A stretch of 64,000 bases of DNA from Alphaproteobacteria bacterium (lineage in GTDB: Bacteria > Pseudomonadota > Alphaproteobacteria > UBA8366 > Aestuariispiraceae). Both the position numbers and the translations under genes were made by a program. Positions within the stretch are counted from its first letter, which is position 1. Every line of letters starts with the position of its first letter. Below are positions 29,199 to 37,541 of the stretch, in pieces. The notes beneath the pieces were generated by a model. That model searched no databases. It had not been told where the DNA came from and saw nothing but the letters and a program-made list of their open reading frames with translations. The stretch is taken from NCBI GenBank assembly GCA_024743195.1, contig JANSXE010000002.1:428136-492135 (forward strand). Reading direction: 5' to 3'.

Positions 29199-30400
29199 GC
29201 GTCGTCGAGAAACTCCGCCCGCCCGAGCGCGGCGACCAGCCGCTCGACCACTACGTCAACCCGGCGCCTTTCGACCCGCAGGCCGCCGTCGCGCTGACGC
29301 CCGAGCAGGAGCGCTACTATCTCTCCAGCCAATGGCGGCTGATGTGGCTGAAGTTCAAGCGCCATCGGCTCGCGGTGGTGAGCGGCCTGTTCCTGGCGCT
29401 GGTCTATTTCTCGGTGCTGATCTCGGAGGTCGTCGCGCCGGTCGCCTTCGACCACCGCAACACGGACTATCTGAAGGCCCCGCCGCAGGCGCTGAACTGG
29501 GTCCATGAGGGGGCCTTCATCGGCCCCTTCGTCTACGGCTACGACGTCAGCCTCGACCTGGAGACCATGAGCTGGCGCTACGAGGTCGACCGCACCGACG
29601 TGATGCCGCTGCGCTTCTTCTGCACGGCGGACGACTATCCCGGAGCCTCTTACGAGTTCTGGGGGCTGTTCGAGGCCTCGTTCCATCTCGTCTGTCCGGC
29701 GCCGGGCGGCTATTTCTTCCTGCTCGGCACCGACCGGCTGGGGCGCGACATGCTCTCGCGCATCGTCCAGGGCGCGCGCATCTCGCTCACCGTCGGGCTG
29801 ATCGGGGTGGTGATCTCCTTCACGCTCGGCGTGCTGCTGGGCGGGCTCGCCGGCTATTACGGCGGCCTGGTCGATGCGGCCGTGCAGCGGCTGATCGAGA
29901 TCGTGCGCTCCTTCCCCTCGCTGCCGCTCTGGATGGCGCTCTCGGCGGCGATGCCGGTCACCTGGTCGCCGGTGCTGGTGTTCATCGGCATCTCGGTCAT
30001 CCTGGGGCTTCTCGACTGGCCGGGGCTGGCGCGCGCGGTGCGCTCCAAGCTGCTGGCGCTGCGCGAGGAGGATTTCGTCGTCGCCGCCCAACTGATGGGC
30101 GCGAAGCCGCGGCGCATCATCGGCCGCCATCTGCTGCCCAGCTTCTCCAGCCACCTCATCGCCAGCGCGACCCTGACCATCCCGGCGATGATCCTGGGCG
30201 AGACGGCGCTCAGCTTCCTGGGCCTCGGCCTCCGGCCGCCGATCACCAGCTGGGGCGTGCTCCTGAACGAGGCGCAGAACTTCAACGCCATCGTCAACAC
30301 GCCCTGGCTGCTCTATCCGGCGCTGCCGGTGATCCTGGTGGTGCTGGCCTTCCAGTTCCTCGGCGACGGCCTGCGCGACGCCGCCGATCCGTACAAGTAG
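29195..30400 (+). CDS. ABC transporter permease, DppC type
   Basis: The 401-residue permease has an N-terminal cytoplasmic segment, one helix (HRLAVVSGLFLALVYFSVLI), a periplasmic loop of about 120 residues and five more helices. FLLGTDRLGRDMLSRIVQGARISL and the coupling loop LREEDFVVAAQLMGAKPRRIIGRHLLP are diagnostic. The large periplasmic loop is typical of YejE-like members and fits the large binding protein. Its stop codon lies in an 11-bp tandem duplication. Confidence 0.95.
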   Translation: MSVVEKLRPPERGDQPLDHYVNPAPFDPQAAVALTPEQERYYLSSQWRLMWLKFKRHRLAVVSGLFLALVYFSVLISEVVAPVAFDHRNTDYLKAPPQALNWVHEGAFIGPFVYGYDVSLDLETMSWRYEVDRTDVMPLRFFCTADDYPGASYEFWGLFEASFHLVCPAPGGYFFLLGTDRLGRDMLSRIVQGARISLTVGLIGVVISFTLGVLLGGLAGYYGGLVDAAVQRLIEIVRSFPSLPLWMALSAAMPVTWSPVLVFIGISVILGLLDWPGLARAVRSKLLALREEDFVVAAQLMGAKPRRIIGRHLLPSFSSHLIASATLTIPAMILGETALSFLGLGLRPPITSWGVLLNEAQNFNAIVNTPWLLYPALPVILVVLAFQFLGDGLRDAADPYK

Positions 30401-30415
30401 GGGCCAAGTAGGGGC
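30394..30415 (+). repeat. 11-bp tandem duplication over a permease stop codon
   Basis: CAAGTAGGGGC occurs twice in a row. The first copy holds the TAG stop of the DppC-type permease. Confidence 0.9.
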
Positions 30416-30442
30416 CCGCTTCGCTCGGCGTCGGCGCCGCCG

Positions 30443-30753
30443 TCACATGAGGCCGAGACGGCTGCGCAGCCGTCGCAGGATGTCCATGCGCTCATGCAGC
30501 GCGGCGATGACGATGAGGGTGTCGTCCCGTTCGACGAAGAAGAGGATGCGGCGCCGCAGCGATGCGCGCGTACGGCGTCGACGCCCGGGACGCGCCGCGC
30601 CGGAAGCTCGCCCGACGCCAGACGCGCGCAGCAGCCGTGCAGCGCGTCCTGATGCCTGTCCGCCTGAGCCTCGCCCCAGGTCGCCGCGCCCTTGGAGCCA
30701 GATGTCGATCAGATCGGCGTAAGCGGAGCGCGTGACGCGATAGACCGCCCCAT
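30443..30753 (-). pseudogene. Frameshifted ParE/RelE-family toxin gene
   Basis: The minus strand encodes all parts of a ParE-like toxin, but in different frames. VYRVTRSAYADLIDIWLQG comes first, then ATWGEAQADRHQDALHGCCA and LASGELPARRVPGVDAVRAH in another frame, then ILFFVERDDTLIVIAALHER up to RLRSRLGLM and a stop in the first frame again. Shifts lie near 30685-30691 and 30548-30561. The ATG at 30751-30753, which overlaps the antitoxin stop, enters a third frame that stops after 14 codons; one more G in the GGGG run at 30747-30750 would restore it. At least three indels make function very unlikely. Confidence 0.8.
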
Positions 30754-31016
30754 CACGCCCGGCGCGCCCTGCCGGCCTGCTTCACGTCTTCAGCCGTCGC
30801 CGTGACGAGATCGCCCGCCTCGACCTCGGCGAGACGCGGCGCCAGGAGCCGCGTCAAGAGGCGGAGCGCCTCCTCGTCGCTGATCGCCTCGGCGTCCGGC
30901 GGCGCGTCGAGCGCGCGGCTCAGCACATACTCCTTGAGGCTTTGGCCCGAGAGCGCCGCCCGCGCCTTCAATTGACGGTGCTCCTGCGCGCTGAGCTCGA
31001 TCGACAGTCTAGGCAT
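30753..31016 (-). CDS. Ribbon-helix-helix antitoxin (ParD-like)
   Basis: The 87-residue protein starts with MPRLSIELSAQEHRQLKARAALSGQSLKEYVLSRAL in the pattern of a ribbon-helix-helix DNA-binding domain. The acidic C-terminal half would wrap the toxin. ATG 31016 follows AAGGAGACCCGT; the in-frame extension to 31070 has no such signal. The reading frame is intact while its partner toxin gene is broken, so it is an orphan antitoxin that may still bind its own promoter. Confidence 0.75.
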   Translation of the reverse strand: MPRLSIELSAQEHRQLKARAALSGQSLKEYVLSRALDAPPDAEAISDEEALRLLTRLLAPRLAEVEAGDLVTATAEDVKQAGRARRA

Positions 31017-31110
31017 ACGGGTCTCCTTGGCGCGCTCCAGAACAGCACGCCAAAGAGGCGAACAACACATGCTGTCGGGCTCGGACTCACCCGCCGCCTG
31101 CGCAGCCGGT

Positions 31111-31329
31111 CTAGCCCTCTTTAGCGCCTCCGTCGCCGGCTTCGGCGGTGAAGCGGGCGTCGAGTTCGGCTTCGAAGCGCTTCAGATCCTCCGGGATCGG
31201 CAGCCCTTCGGCGCGCATGCCGTCCAGCGTCTGCTTCAGGCGCATCATGATCTCGTGGATGTCGCCCTGCTCCCCTTCGAGCTGGGTCAGCAGCAGCGAC
31301 AGCTCGGCTTCATATTCCTCGAACGACAT
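31111..31329 (-). CDS. Small helical protein of unknown function
   Basis: A 72-residue, highly charged, probably all-helical protein (MSFEEYEAELSLLLTQLEGE...). I do not recognise the family with confidence. It begins like the small subunit of exonuclease VII, but the rest does not fit and no xseA or isoprenoid genes are nearby. It is divergent from rlmN with 125 bases between the starts. Confidence 0.6.
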   Translation of the reverse strand: MSFEEYEAELSLLLTQLEGEQGDIHEIMMRLKQTLDGMRAEGLPIPEDLKRFEAELDARFTAEAGDGGAKEG

Positions 31330-31454
31330 CGGCTCGGCGGGCTCCCTGATGCGGGGTTGCGGGCGATTGGCGTTTACTTCGCCCCCTCGCTTACCATATC
31401 ACGGGCGCGAGGCCAGCCTCTTAAGAGAGCGGGTGCGCGTCGAAAGACCAAGGC

Positions 31455-32696
31455 ATGCAGCAGACCGAGACCGAAACGACCGCCGACGCGCGGCCCGCCT
31501 ACGCCGCCCCCGGGCGCCAACCCGGCGGGGAGGCCCTGCGCGACTTCCTGCCCGGCGGCGCACTGGCGCCGGCGGCGGATGCGCGCGTCGATCTGGTCGG
31601 CCAGTCGCTCGACCAACTGACCGAGACGCTGGCCGCGCTGGGCGAGCCCGCCTTCCGCGCCAAGCAACTCTACAAGTGGCTCTACGCCCGCGGCGCGACC
31701 GACTTCGCCGCGATGACCGATCTCTCCAAGGGGTTGCGCGCCAAGCTGGAGGAGGGCTTCCGCGTCGGCCGCCCCGGCGTGTCAGCCCATCAGCGCTCGA
31801 CCGACGGGACGCAGAAGTGGCTGTTCCGCTACGCCGACGGCAACGAGGCCGAAACGGTTTTCATCCCGGACGCGCCGCGCGGCACGCTGTGCGTCTCCTC
31901 CCAGGTCGGCTGCTCGCTGACCTGCAGCTTCTGCCACACCGGCACCCAGAAGCTGGTGCGCAACCTGACGCCCGGCGACATCGTCGGCCAGTTCATGAAG
32001 GCGCGCGACGATTTGGGCGACTGGGCGCGCAACGAGACCGGCCGGCGGCTGACCAACATCGTCTTCATGGGGATGGGGGAGCCGCTCTCCAACACCGACA
32101 ATGTGGTCGCGGCCCTGAAGCTCCTGGGAGACGGGAACGGGCTCGGCATGGGCCGGCGGCGGGTGACGCTCTCCACCTCCGGCGTGGTCCCGGAGATCCG
32201 CCGGGTGGGCGAGGCGGCCGGACCGCTTCTCGCCATCTCGCTGCATGCGGTGCGCGACGATCTGCGCGACGCGCTGGTGCCGATCAACCGCAAATACCCG
32301 CTGGCCGAGCTGATCGCCGCGGTGCGGGACTATCCGGACCTCTCCAACGCCCGGCGGGTGACCTGGGAATACGTCATGCTGGACGGCGTCAACGACAGCG
32401 ACGCCGACGCGCGCGAGCTGGTGCGGCTGATCGACGGAATCCCGTCCAAGATCAATTTGATCCCCTTCAACCCCTGGCCGGGCTCGCGCTACCAGCGCTC
32501 CAGCAACAACCGCATCCGCCGCTTCGCGGAGATCCTGATGCAGGCGGGCTACCCCAGCCCCGTGCGCACCCCGCGCGGCGAGGACATCCTGGCCGCCTGC
32601 GGCCAGCTCAAGAGCGAGAGCGAACGCGTCGGCAAGCGCGAACGCCTGCGCCTCGAGGCCCTGCGCCGGGAGAAGGAAGCGGCGGCGGGGCTCTGA
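31455..32696 (+). CDS. rlmN: 23S rRNA (adenine-C2)-methyltransferase RlmN
   Basis: The 413-residue radical-SAM enzyme methylates A2503 of 23S rRNA and A37 of some tRNAs. The 4Fe-4S cluster cysteines are C153, C157 and C160 ([12 protein letters not shown]). The covalent-catalysis pair is C146 (GTLCVSS) and C382 (LAACGQLK), corresponding to E. coli C118 and C355. [13 protein letters not shown] and GVNDSDADA are further family marks. The N-terminal 40 residues are an extra Pro/Gly-rich arm. Housekeeping gene. Confidence 0.97.
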   Translation: MQQTETETTADARPAYAAPGRQPGGEALRDFLPGGALAPAADARVDLVGQSLDQLTETLAALGEPAFRAKQLYKWLYARGATDFAAMTDLSKGLRAKLEEGFRVGRPGVSAHQRSTDGTQKWLFRYADGNEAETVFIPDAPRGTLCVSSQVGCSLTCSFCHTGTQKLVRNLTPGDIVGQFMKARDDLGDWARNETGRRLTNIVFMGMGEPLSNTDNVVAALKLLGDGNGLGMGRRRVTLSTSGVVPEIRRVGEAAGPLLAISLHAVRDDLRDALVPINRKYPLAELIAAVRDYPDLSNARRVTWEYVMLDGVNDSDADARELVRLIDGIPSKINLIPFNPWPGSRYQRSSNNRIRRFAEILMQAGYPSPVRTPRGEDILAACGQLKSESERVGKRERLRLEALRREKEAAAGL

Positions 32697-32712
32697 CGGA
32701 TCGCGCCCGGTC

Positions 32713-33642
32713 CTACGCCCCCTCCGCCGCCAATTGGGCGGCCAACCCCTCGCGATAGGTCGGATAGGCGAGCCGCACGCCGAGCTCGCGCTTGATGCGG
32801 TCGTTTCGCACCCGTTTGTTGTCACGGTAGAAGCTCCGGGCCATGTCCGAGAGCTCGGCCGCCTCGAACGGGATCTCCGGCGGCGGCGCCACGCCCAGCA
32901 GATCGCAGGCGTGGGCGATTACCTCCTGCGGCGGGGCGGCCTCGTCGTCGCACAGATTGTAGGCCGCGCCCGGGTCCGGCCGGTCGGTCGAGGCCTCCAG
33001 CGCGGCGGCGATGTCCTCGACATGGATGCGGCTGAAGACCTGGCCCGGCTTGACGATGCGCCGCGCGCGGCCCTGGCGCACCGTATCCAGCGCGCTGCGC
33101 CCCGGCCCGTAGATGCCGGCGAGGCGGAAGCGCATCACCGGGCCGCACTCCGACAGCGCGGCCCAGGCCCGCTCCGCCTCGACGCGCCGGGCCCCGCGCG
33201 GACCCGTCGGCTCCAGCGCGGACGTCTCGTCGACCCAGCCGCCGTCCCGGTCGCCATAGACGCCGGTCGTCGACAGATAGCCGATCCAGCGATAGGGCGC
33301 GCCGGCGCGGATCGCCGGCTCGGCGCCGCGCAGCACCGGATCGCCCTCCCCGTCCGGCGGCACGGAGGAGAGCAGCATCGTCGCCGCAGCTAACGCCGCG
33401 TCGAGCGCCGCCCCCCTCTCCGCCGCCTCCCTGTCCGCCGCCCCCCTGTCCGCCGCCCCCCTGTCCGCCGAGGGGGCGGCGGTGCCGTCGAACAGGTGCG
33501 GCTCGATCCCCGCGGCGCGCAGCCGCTCCGCCTTCTCAGCGCTGCGGCAGGTCGCCGCGACCGGGATCCCGCGCGCGATCATCCGCGCCGCGAAGGCGGC
33601 GGCCGAAAAGCCGTAGCCGAAGATGAAGAGACGATCCGACAC
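32713..33642 (-). CDS. NAD(P)-binding epimerase/dehydratase-like protein (YeeZ type)
   Basis: The 309-residue extended-SDR-like protein has an N-terminal FIFGYGFSAAAFAARM, YLSTTGVYGDRDGGWVDE as catalytic-region equivalent and a C-terminal AAYNLCDDEAAPPQEVI typical for the group. It starts at GTG 33642 preceded by GAGGGAG. Residues about 59-78 (ADRGAADRGAADREAAERGA) come from a 15-bp tandem expansion in a surface loop. The function of the YeeZ group is not established. It converges with rlmN. Confidence 0.82.
   Translation of the reverse strand: MSDRLFIFGYGFSAAAFAARMIARGIPVAATCRSAEKAERLRAAGIEPHLFDGTAAPSADRGAADRGAADREAAERGAALDAALAAATMLLSSVPPDGEGDPVLRGAEPAIRAGAPYRWIGYLSTTGVYGDRDGGWVDETSALEPTGPRGARRVEAERAWAALSECGPVMRFRLAGIYGPGRSALDTVRQGRARRIVKPGQVFSRIHVEDIAAALEASTDRPDPGAAYNLCDDEAAPPQEVIAHACDLLGVAPPPEIPFEAAELSDMARSFYRDNKRVRNDRIKRELGVRLAYPTYREGLAAQLAAEGA
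33406..33465. repeat. 15-bp tandem repeats inside the SDR-like gene
   Basis: Four units of CGCCGCCCCCCTGTC, two of them exact, run head to tail. On the coding strand they encode DRGAA-like pentapeptides. The next 15 bases contain AGGGGGCGGC and can fold back on the last unit. Confidence 0.93.
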
Positions 33643-33726
33643 GTTCGCGCTCCCTCGCCCCGATCCGCCGGAAATGCGCCGCCGCGGGGGCTTGCGCCGC
33701 CGCCGCGGCCGGCCGACTTTAGGGGC

Positions 33727-34617
33727 ATGACCATCCGCTCACAAGACGTCCGGCCGACCCGGTTTCGGAGCGCGTTCGCCTTGGCGCTTGGGCTCGCCGC
33801 GGCCGCGACGGCCGCCGCCGTGTCGACCGCCAACGGGGCCCGCGCCCAGGCGATCGAGACGCTGGAGGCGCGCGAGTACCGGGCCTGCATGAGCCTGATC
33901 AACGTCGATCCGGACGAGGCGTTCGAGCGGGCGCTTTCCCTGCAGGACGCCGGCGGCGGCGCGCCGGCGAAGCACTGCGCGGCCGCCGCCCTGGCCGCCG
34001 GCGGCCACCATGCGGAGGCGGCGCGGCGCTTCGAGGCGCTGGCGACCGAGATGCCCGAGGACGCCCCGGCGGAGATCGTCGCCGACATCCTGGGCCAGGC
34101 GGGCATCGCCTGGGTCACGGCGGGCGAGCCCGGCAAAGCCTATCCGCTGCAGACGGCCGCGCTCGACCTCGCGCCGCGCTCGGTGGATCTGTTGGTCGAC
34201 CGCGCCGTCGCGCTGGCCGCGCTGGACCGGCTGTGGGAGGCGGTCGACGATCTCGACGCGGCGATCGCCCTCGATCCCGGCCGGGTCGAGGCGCATGCGC
34301 TGCGCGCCTCCGCCTATCGTCAACTCGACGTGCTGGATCTGGCGCTGGAAAGCGCGGATCGCGCGCTCGAGCTCGATCCGGACCATCCCGAGGCGTTGCT
34401 GGAGCGCGGCGCGATCCATCGGCTGCGCGGGGCGCTCGACCTTGCGCGCAGGGATTGGATCGCCCTGATCGAGCGGCATGAGGGCCGCCCGGCCGCGGAC
34501 CTCGCCCGGCGCAACCTCGACAGGCTGGACTTCGGGCCGCCAGACGCCGAAGCGGATTCCCAGGCTCTCGAAGACGCCGACGGCCCTTTCGAGACCGGCG
34601 CGCCGCCGCAACAATAA
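33727..34617 (+). CDS. Exported TPR-repeat protein
   Basis: The 296-residue protein has a signal peptide (AFALALGLAAAATAAAVS, then TANGARAQA). Its mature part contains several tetratricopeptide-like repeats: AWVTAGEPGKAYPLQTAALDLAP, DRAVALAALDRLWEAVDDLDAAIALDP and ASAYRQLDVLDLALESADRALELDP. It is likely a periplasmic scaffold. The ATG at 33727 gives a proper signal peptide, unlike the longer frame from 33496. No partner can be named. Confidence 0.8.
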   Translation: MTIRSQDVRPTRFRSAFALALGLAAAATAAAVSTANGARAQAIETLEAREYRACMSLINVDPDEAFERALSLQDAGGGAPAKHCAAAALAAGGHHAEAARRFEALATEMPEDAPAEIVADILGQAGIAWVTAGEPGKAYPLQTAALDLAPRSVDLLVDRAVALAALDRLWEAVDDLDAAIALDPGRVEAHALRASAYRQLDVLDLALESADRALELDPDHPEALLERGAIHRLRGALDLARRDWIALIERHEGRPAADLARRNLDRLDFGPPDAEADSQALEDADGPFETGAPPQQ

Positions 34618-34768
34618 CCGCCCGGCGCCGACCGAGCCCTGCCGCAAGCTCGCCCAGAATGGGGCGCTTTCGCCTTGATCCGCGACCCCGGGCGCCGGTA
34701 TGCTGGCCGCGCTGGCTGCAGGAGACTGCGGCGCAGATCAGATTCCATTGAGGCGAGGGGCTGCACCC

Positions 34769-35389
34769 GTGACCGATCAGACGACGACCTCCGGCGAGTC
34801 CGATCCCTCCAACCGCGCACGGGCTAACGGCGCACGGGCTAACGGCGCAGGGGCCAACGGCGTGCGCGGTCTGCGGCGGCGCTTCGTCGGGGCCCTGGCC
34901 GCGGCGGCGGTCGCGGTCGGCGCGCTTGGCGCCGCCGGCGGCGCGCAGGCGGCCTGCACGGCGGGGCTCGATTCGGGGGTTCTCGCCAAATCGGCGCGCA
35001 CGCTGCAGAGCGACATGATGGTCGCCGCGCTCTCCTGCAACGAGCGGCCGCTCTACAACGCCTTCGCCACGGACTATCGCGGCGATCTGCAACGCCACGG
35101 CAAGGCGCTGAAGGCGCATTTCGATCACAACAAGACGCTCAACGCCTACGTCACCGAACTGGCGAACGACGCGGCCATCCGCTACGCCCGCACCGGCGGC
35201 GCGTTCTGCACCGCCGCCCGCGAGACCATGTATGAGTTGCTGGCCGACGGCGCGGAGGTCGATTTCGATCTCTACGTGCTGCGCTACGCCATCGCGGTCC
35301 GCCCGGCGCTGGCCGTCGAGGTCGCGACCGCGGCCGGCGACGGCGGGGCGTGCGACGAATTGGTGGCGGTCGCCGATACGGCGGAGTAG
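34769..35389 (+). CDS. Exported four-cysteine protein of unknown function
   Basis: About 206 residues starting at GTG 34769 after AGGCGAGGGG. An N-terminal polar arm with the repeat RANGA is followed by a hydrophobic segment (FVGALAAAAVAVGALGAAGG) and AQA, a likely signal-peptide cut. The mature part has four cysteines (QAACTAG, ALSCNERP, AFCTAAR, GACDEL), consistent with two disulfides in the periplasm. I do not recognise a named family. A thioredoxin gene lies just downstream on the other strand. Confidence 0.7.
   Translation: MTDQTTTSGESDPSNRARANGARANGAGANGVRGLRRRFVGALAAAAVAVGALGAAGGAQAACTAGLDSGVLAKSARTLQSDMMVAALSCNERPLYNAFATDYRGDLQRHGKALKAHFDHNKTLNAYVTELANDAAIRYARTGGAFCTAARETMYELLADGAEVDFDLYVLRYAIAVRPALAVEVATAAGDGGACDELVAVADTAE
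34816..34860 (+). repeat. 15-bp tandem repeats in the N-terminal arm of the four-cysteine protein
   Basis: Two exact copies of CGCACGGGCTAACGG and one with two changes. They encode RANGA, RANGA and GANGV-like pentapeptides in frame. Confidence 0.93.
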
Positions 35390-35408
35390 GCGCGGCGGAG
35401 TAGGCGCG
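35381..35408 (+). repeat. 14-bp tandem duplication over a stop codon
   Basis: GCGGAGTAGGCGCG occurs twice exactly. The first copy contains the TAG stop of the four-cysteine protein. Confidence 0.93.
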
Positions 35409-35440
35409 GCGCGATCTGCGCGGAACGGCCGTTTCCCGGA

Positions 35441-35482
35441 GACGGCGCCCCCAAGACGGCGCCCCCAAGACGGCGCCCTGAA
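35441..35482. repeat. Three 14-bp tandem repeats between the four-cysteine gene and trxA
   Basis: GACGGCGCCCCCAA is present twice exactly and a third time with two changes, followed by part of a fourth unit. The array is non-coding. Confidence 0.93.
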
Positions 35483-35498
35483 GACGGCGGCGCGCACG

Positions 35499-35529
35499 AA
35501 AACGCCCGCTCTCGATCGAGAGCGGGCGT
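35499..35529 (-). terminator. Rho-independent terminator of trxA
   Basis: A perfect 12-base stem (ACGCCCGCTCTC and GAGAGCGGGCGT around GATC) is followed on the minus strand by UUUUCG. It lies about 50 bases past the trxA stop. In the plus direction the U-tract is poor. Confidence 0.85.
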
Positions 35530-35577
35530 CGTTCGTTCAGGCGTCGCTAAGGCGTCGCGAGCCCCGGACTTGGCCGA

Positions 35578-35895
35578 TCAGAGCTGCGAGCGCACCCAGT
35601 CCGAGAGCGCGCTTTTCGGCACCGCGCCCACCTTGGTCGCGACCACCTGGCCGTCCTTGAACAACATCAGGGTCGGAATGCCGCGCACGCCGTACTTCGA
35701 CGGGGTCTGCGGATTCTCGTCGATGTTGAGCTTGGCGACGGTCAGGTCGCCCATCTCATCCGACAGCTCCTCCAGCGCGGGCGCGATCATCTTGCACGGC
35801 CCGCACCATTCGGCCCAATAGTCGACCAGAACGGGCTTGTCGGCCTTCAGCACCTTCTCGTCGAAGTCGCCATCGGAAATGGCCATCGTGCTCAT
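35578..35895 (-). CDS. trxA: Thioredoxin
   Basis: The 105-residue cytoplasmic thiol-disulfide reductant has the redox site W-C31-G-P-C34-K, the buried aspartate in LVDYWAEW and the cis-proline in GIPTLMLF. The start at 35895 follows AAGGAGG at ideal spacing; a second ATG at 35886 would give a product three residues shorter. A strong terminator follows. Confidence 0.97.
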   Translation of the reverse strand: MSTMAISDGDFDEKVLKADKPVLVDYWAEWCGPCKMIAPALEELSDEMGDLTVAKLNIDENPQTPSKYGVRGIPTLMLFKDGQVVATKVGAVPKSALSDWVRSQL

Positions 35896-36036
35896 CGCTG
35901 CCTCCTTTCGCCGCGCCGACAGTCGGCGTCGGCGCTGCGCCGGGGGTTTCGGGATCGCCGCGTCCAGTGGCGACGCGAGAGGGAGTCTAGGAAGCGCCCC
36001 CCTGCGGGTCAAGCGATAGGGGCCGGCCCCGCTCCC

Positions 36037-36312
36037 TCAGGCGCGCCAGAAAGGCTTCTCGACCTCGCGATGGGCGGCGACCGGATCGACGCCGATATCG
36101 TCCAGAAGCCGCGCGTCGAGGCCCGCCAGATGGTGGCGCTGCTCGAGCCGCGCGCGCCAGCGCGCCGCGGTCCGCGTCGCGTCGCCGACCAGCGCGGAGC
36201 CGCCGGCGATGGCGCCGCCGATCGCCTCGACCAGCATCATGGCGATCCCGCCCATCACGTCGCCGACGCCCGTCGCGTCGAGCGTCCGACCGGTGTTCGT
36301 CACCCGCTGCAT
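36037..36312 (-). CDS. Small DUF1127 (YjiS-like) protein
   Basis: The 91-residue protein ends with the DUF1127 signature WRARLEQRHHLAGLDARLLDDIGVDPVAAHREVEKPFW (written here as overlapping blocks WRARLEQRHHLAGLDAR and LLDDIGVDPVAAHREVEKPF). DUF1127 proteins in alphaproteobacteria have been linked to phosphate, carbon and RNA-turnover control. This one has an extra N-terminal segment of about 45 residues rich in Gly and small residues (GVGDVMGGIAMMLVEAIGGA). ATG 36312 follows AAGGAG. Confidence 0.82.
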   Translation of the reverse strand: MQRVTNTGRTLDATGVGDVMGGIAMMLVEAIGGAIAGGSALVGDATRTAARWRARLEQRHHLAGLDARLLDDIGVDPVAAHREVEKPFWRA

Positions 36313-36422
36313 TTTATCTCTCCTTATCCTTTTCGGCGGCGCGCTCTCTGCCGATGCTGCGCCGCAACATGCTCTGTATGCGCTGGAAAATAGGCGTCTT
36401 TAGAGCTTGCTCAAGGGATATG

Positions 36423-36451
36423 TTTTCATGCTTCAGATAAGAATATATAAT
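36423..36451 (+). promoter_or_regulatory. Candidate sigma-70 promoter of the LysR-type gene
   Basis: TTTTCA (36423-36428) and a consensus TATAAT (36446-36451) are separated by 17 bases. The region is AT-rich in a GC-rich genome. The predicted start point is about 30 bases before the regulator's ATG. Confidence 0.45.
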
Positions 36452-36488
36452 CCGTTAACCGATTCGTAACCGCTTGAGGATCGACGCG

Positions 36489-37433
36489 ATGGTCAAACGC
36501 CTGCCGCCGCTGAAGCCGCTGCCCGCCTTCGAGGCGGCGGCGCGCACGCTGTCTTTCACCCAGGCGGCGGAGGAATTGAACGTCACCCAGGCTGCGATCA
36601 GCCACCAGATCAAGGCGCTGGAGGAGGCCCTGGGCGCGCCGCTGTTCCGACGGTTGAACCGCGCCCTGCGCCTGACCGAGGAGGGCGAGGCCTTCCTGAT
36701 TCCGGTGCGCCGGGCGCTGGAGGGGCTGGCGGACGCGGCCGAGCGGGTGCGCCAGCCGCAGAAGGCCGGCGCGCTGACGGTCAGCGTCCTGCCCTCCTTC
36801 GCCTCGACCTGGCTGGTGCCGCGCCTCGCCCGGTTCCGCCAGCGCGAGCCGGAGATCGACATCCGCCTCTCCGCCGACTACGAGCTGGCGGATTTCGACC
36901 GGGACGACATCGACGCGGCGATTCGCTGGGGCAAGGGCGATTATCCGGGCCTCAGCGCCGAGCGCTTCATGACCGAGGAGCTGTTTCCCGTCTGCAGCCC
37001 GGCGCTCGCGACCGAGGGGCCGCATCCGCTGAAGACGCCGGCCGACCTCAAGCATCACACGCTGCTGCATGACGACGTGCTGACCGACTGGCGGGTGTGG
37101 CTGTTGGCGGCCGGCGTCGACGACGTCGATCCGTCCCGCGGCCCCAGCTTCAACTATTCCGATCTGGTGCTGCAGGCGGCGATCGCGGGGCAGGGGGTGG
37201 CGCTCGGCCGCTCCTCGCTGGCGCATGACGCGCTGGCGCGCGGCCAATTGGTGCGGCCCTTCGACGTCTCGTTGCCGGGGGATTACGCCTACTATTTCGT
37301 CTGCCCCGACTACGCCGTCGACCGGCCGCGGGTGAAGGCGTTCCGCGACTGGCTGTTCGAGGAGGCCGAGCGCGACCGCCCCGAGGACGCGCGCGCGCCC
37401 ATCCTGCGCCCCGGCGAGACGACACCCGCCTGA
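36489..37433 (+). CDS. LysR-family transcriptional regulator, GcvA-like
   Basis: The 314-residue regulator has an N-terminal winged helix-turn-helix (LSFTQAAEELNVTQAAISHQIKALEEALG) and the effector-binding domain of the GcvA group (DIDAAIRWGKGDYPGL, GQGVALGRSSLAHDALARGQLVRPF). ATG 36489 follows TGAGGA; a TTG at 36474 is a weaker choice. GcvA itself controls glycine cleavage, but many GcvA-like proteins control unrelated genes. The divergent DUF1127 gene or the RND operon could be a target. Its 3' end is the first unit of a 15-bp tandem array. Confidence 0.9.
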   Translation: MVKRLPPLKPLPAFEAAARTLSFTQAAEELNVTQAAISHQIKALEEALGAPLFRRLNRALRLTEEGEAFLIPVRRALEGLADAAERVRQPQKAGALTVSVLPSFASTWLVPRLARFRQREPEIDIRLSADYELADFDRDDIDAAIRWGKGDYPGLSAERFMTEELFPVCSPALATEGPHPLKTPADLKHHTLLHDDVLTDWRVWLLAAGVDDVDPSRGPSFNYSDLVLQAAIAGQGVALGRSSLAHDALARGQLVRPFDVSLPGDYAYYFVCPDYAVDRPRVKAFRDWLFEEAERDRPEDARAPILRPGETTPA

Positions 37434-37530
37434 ATGGGCCCCGCCTGAATGGGCCCCGCCTGAATGGACCCCGCCTGAATGGACCCCGCCTGAATGGACC
37501 CCGCCTGAATGGGCCCCGCCTGAGTGGAGC
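37426..37530 (+). repeat. Seven 15-bp tandem repeats after the LysR-type gene
   Basis: CCGCCTGAATGGGCC or the variant with GGACC occurs six times, and a seventh unit has three changes. The first unit carries the TGA stop of the regulator; every exact unit repeats TGAATG, so a stop and an ATG follow every 15 bases. The array ends 11 bases before the stop of the convergent RND permease gene. Confidence 0.97.
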
Positions 37531-37541
37531 CGGCCCCGCGC

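Noticed and set aside
31111..31329. Assignment of the 72-residue protein as exonuclease VII small subunit
   Set aside because: Only the first few residues and the helical character agree. The characteristic later motif and the usual neighbours are missing.
37426..37530. Regular array that could be mistaken for a CRISPR
   Set aside because: Units are 15 bp and directly abutting with no unique spacers, and there are no cas genes.
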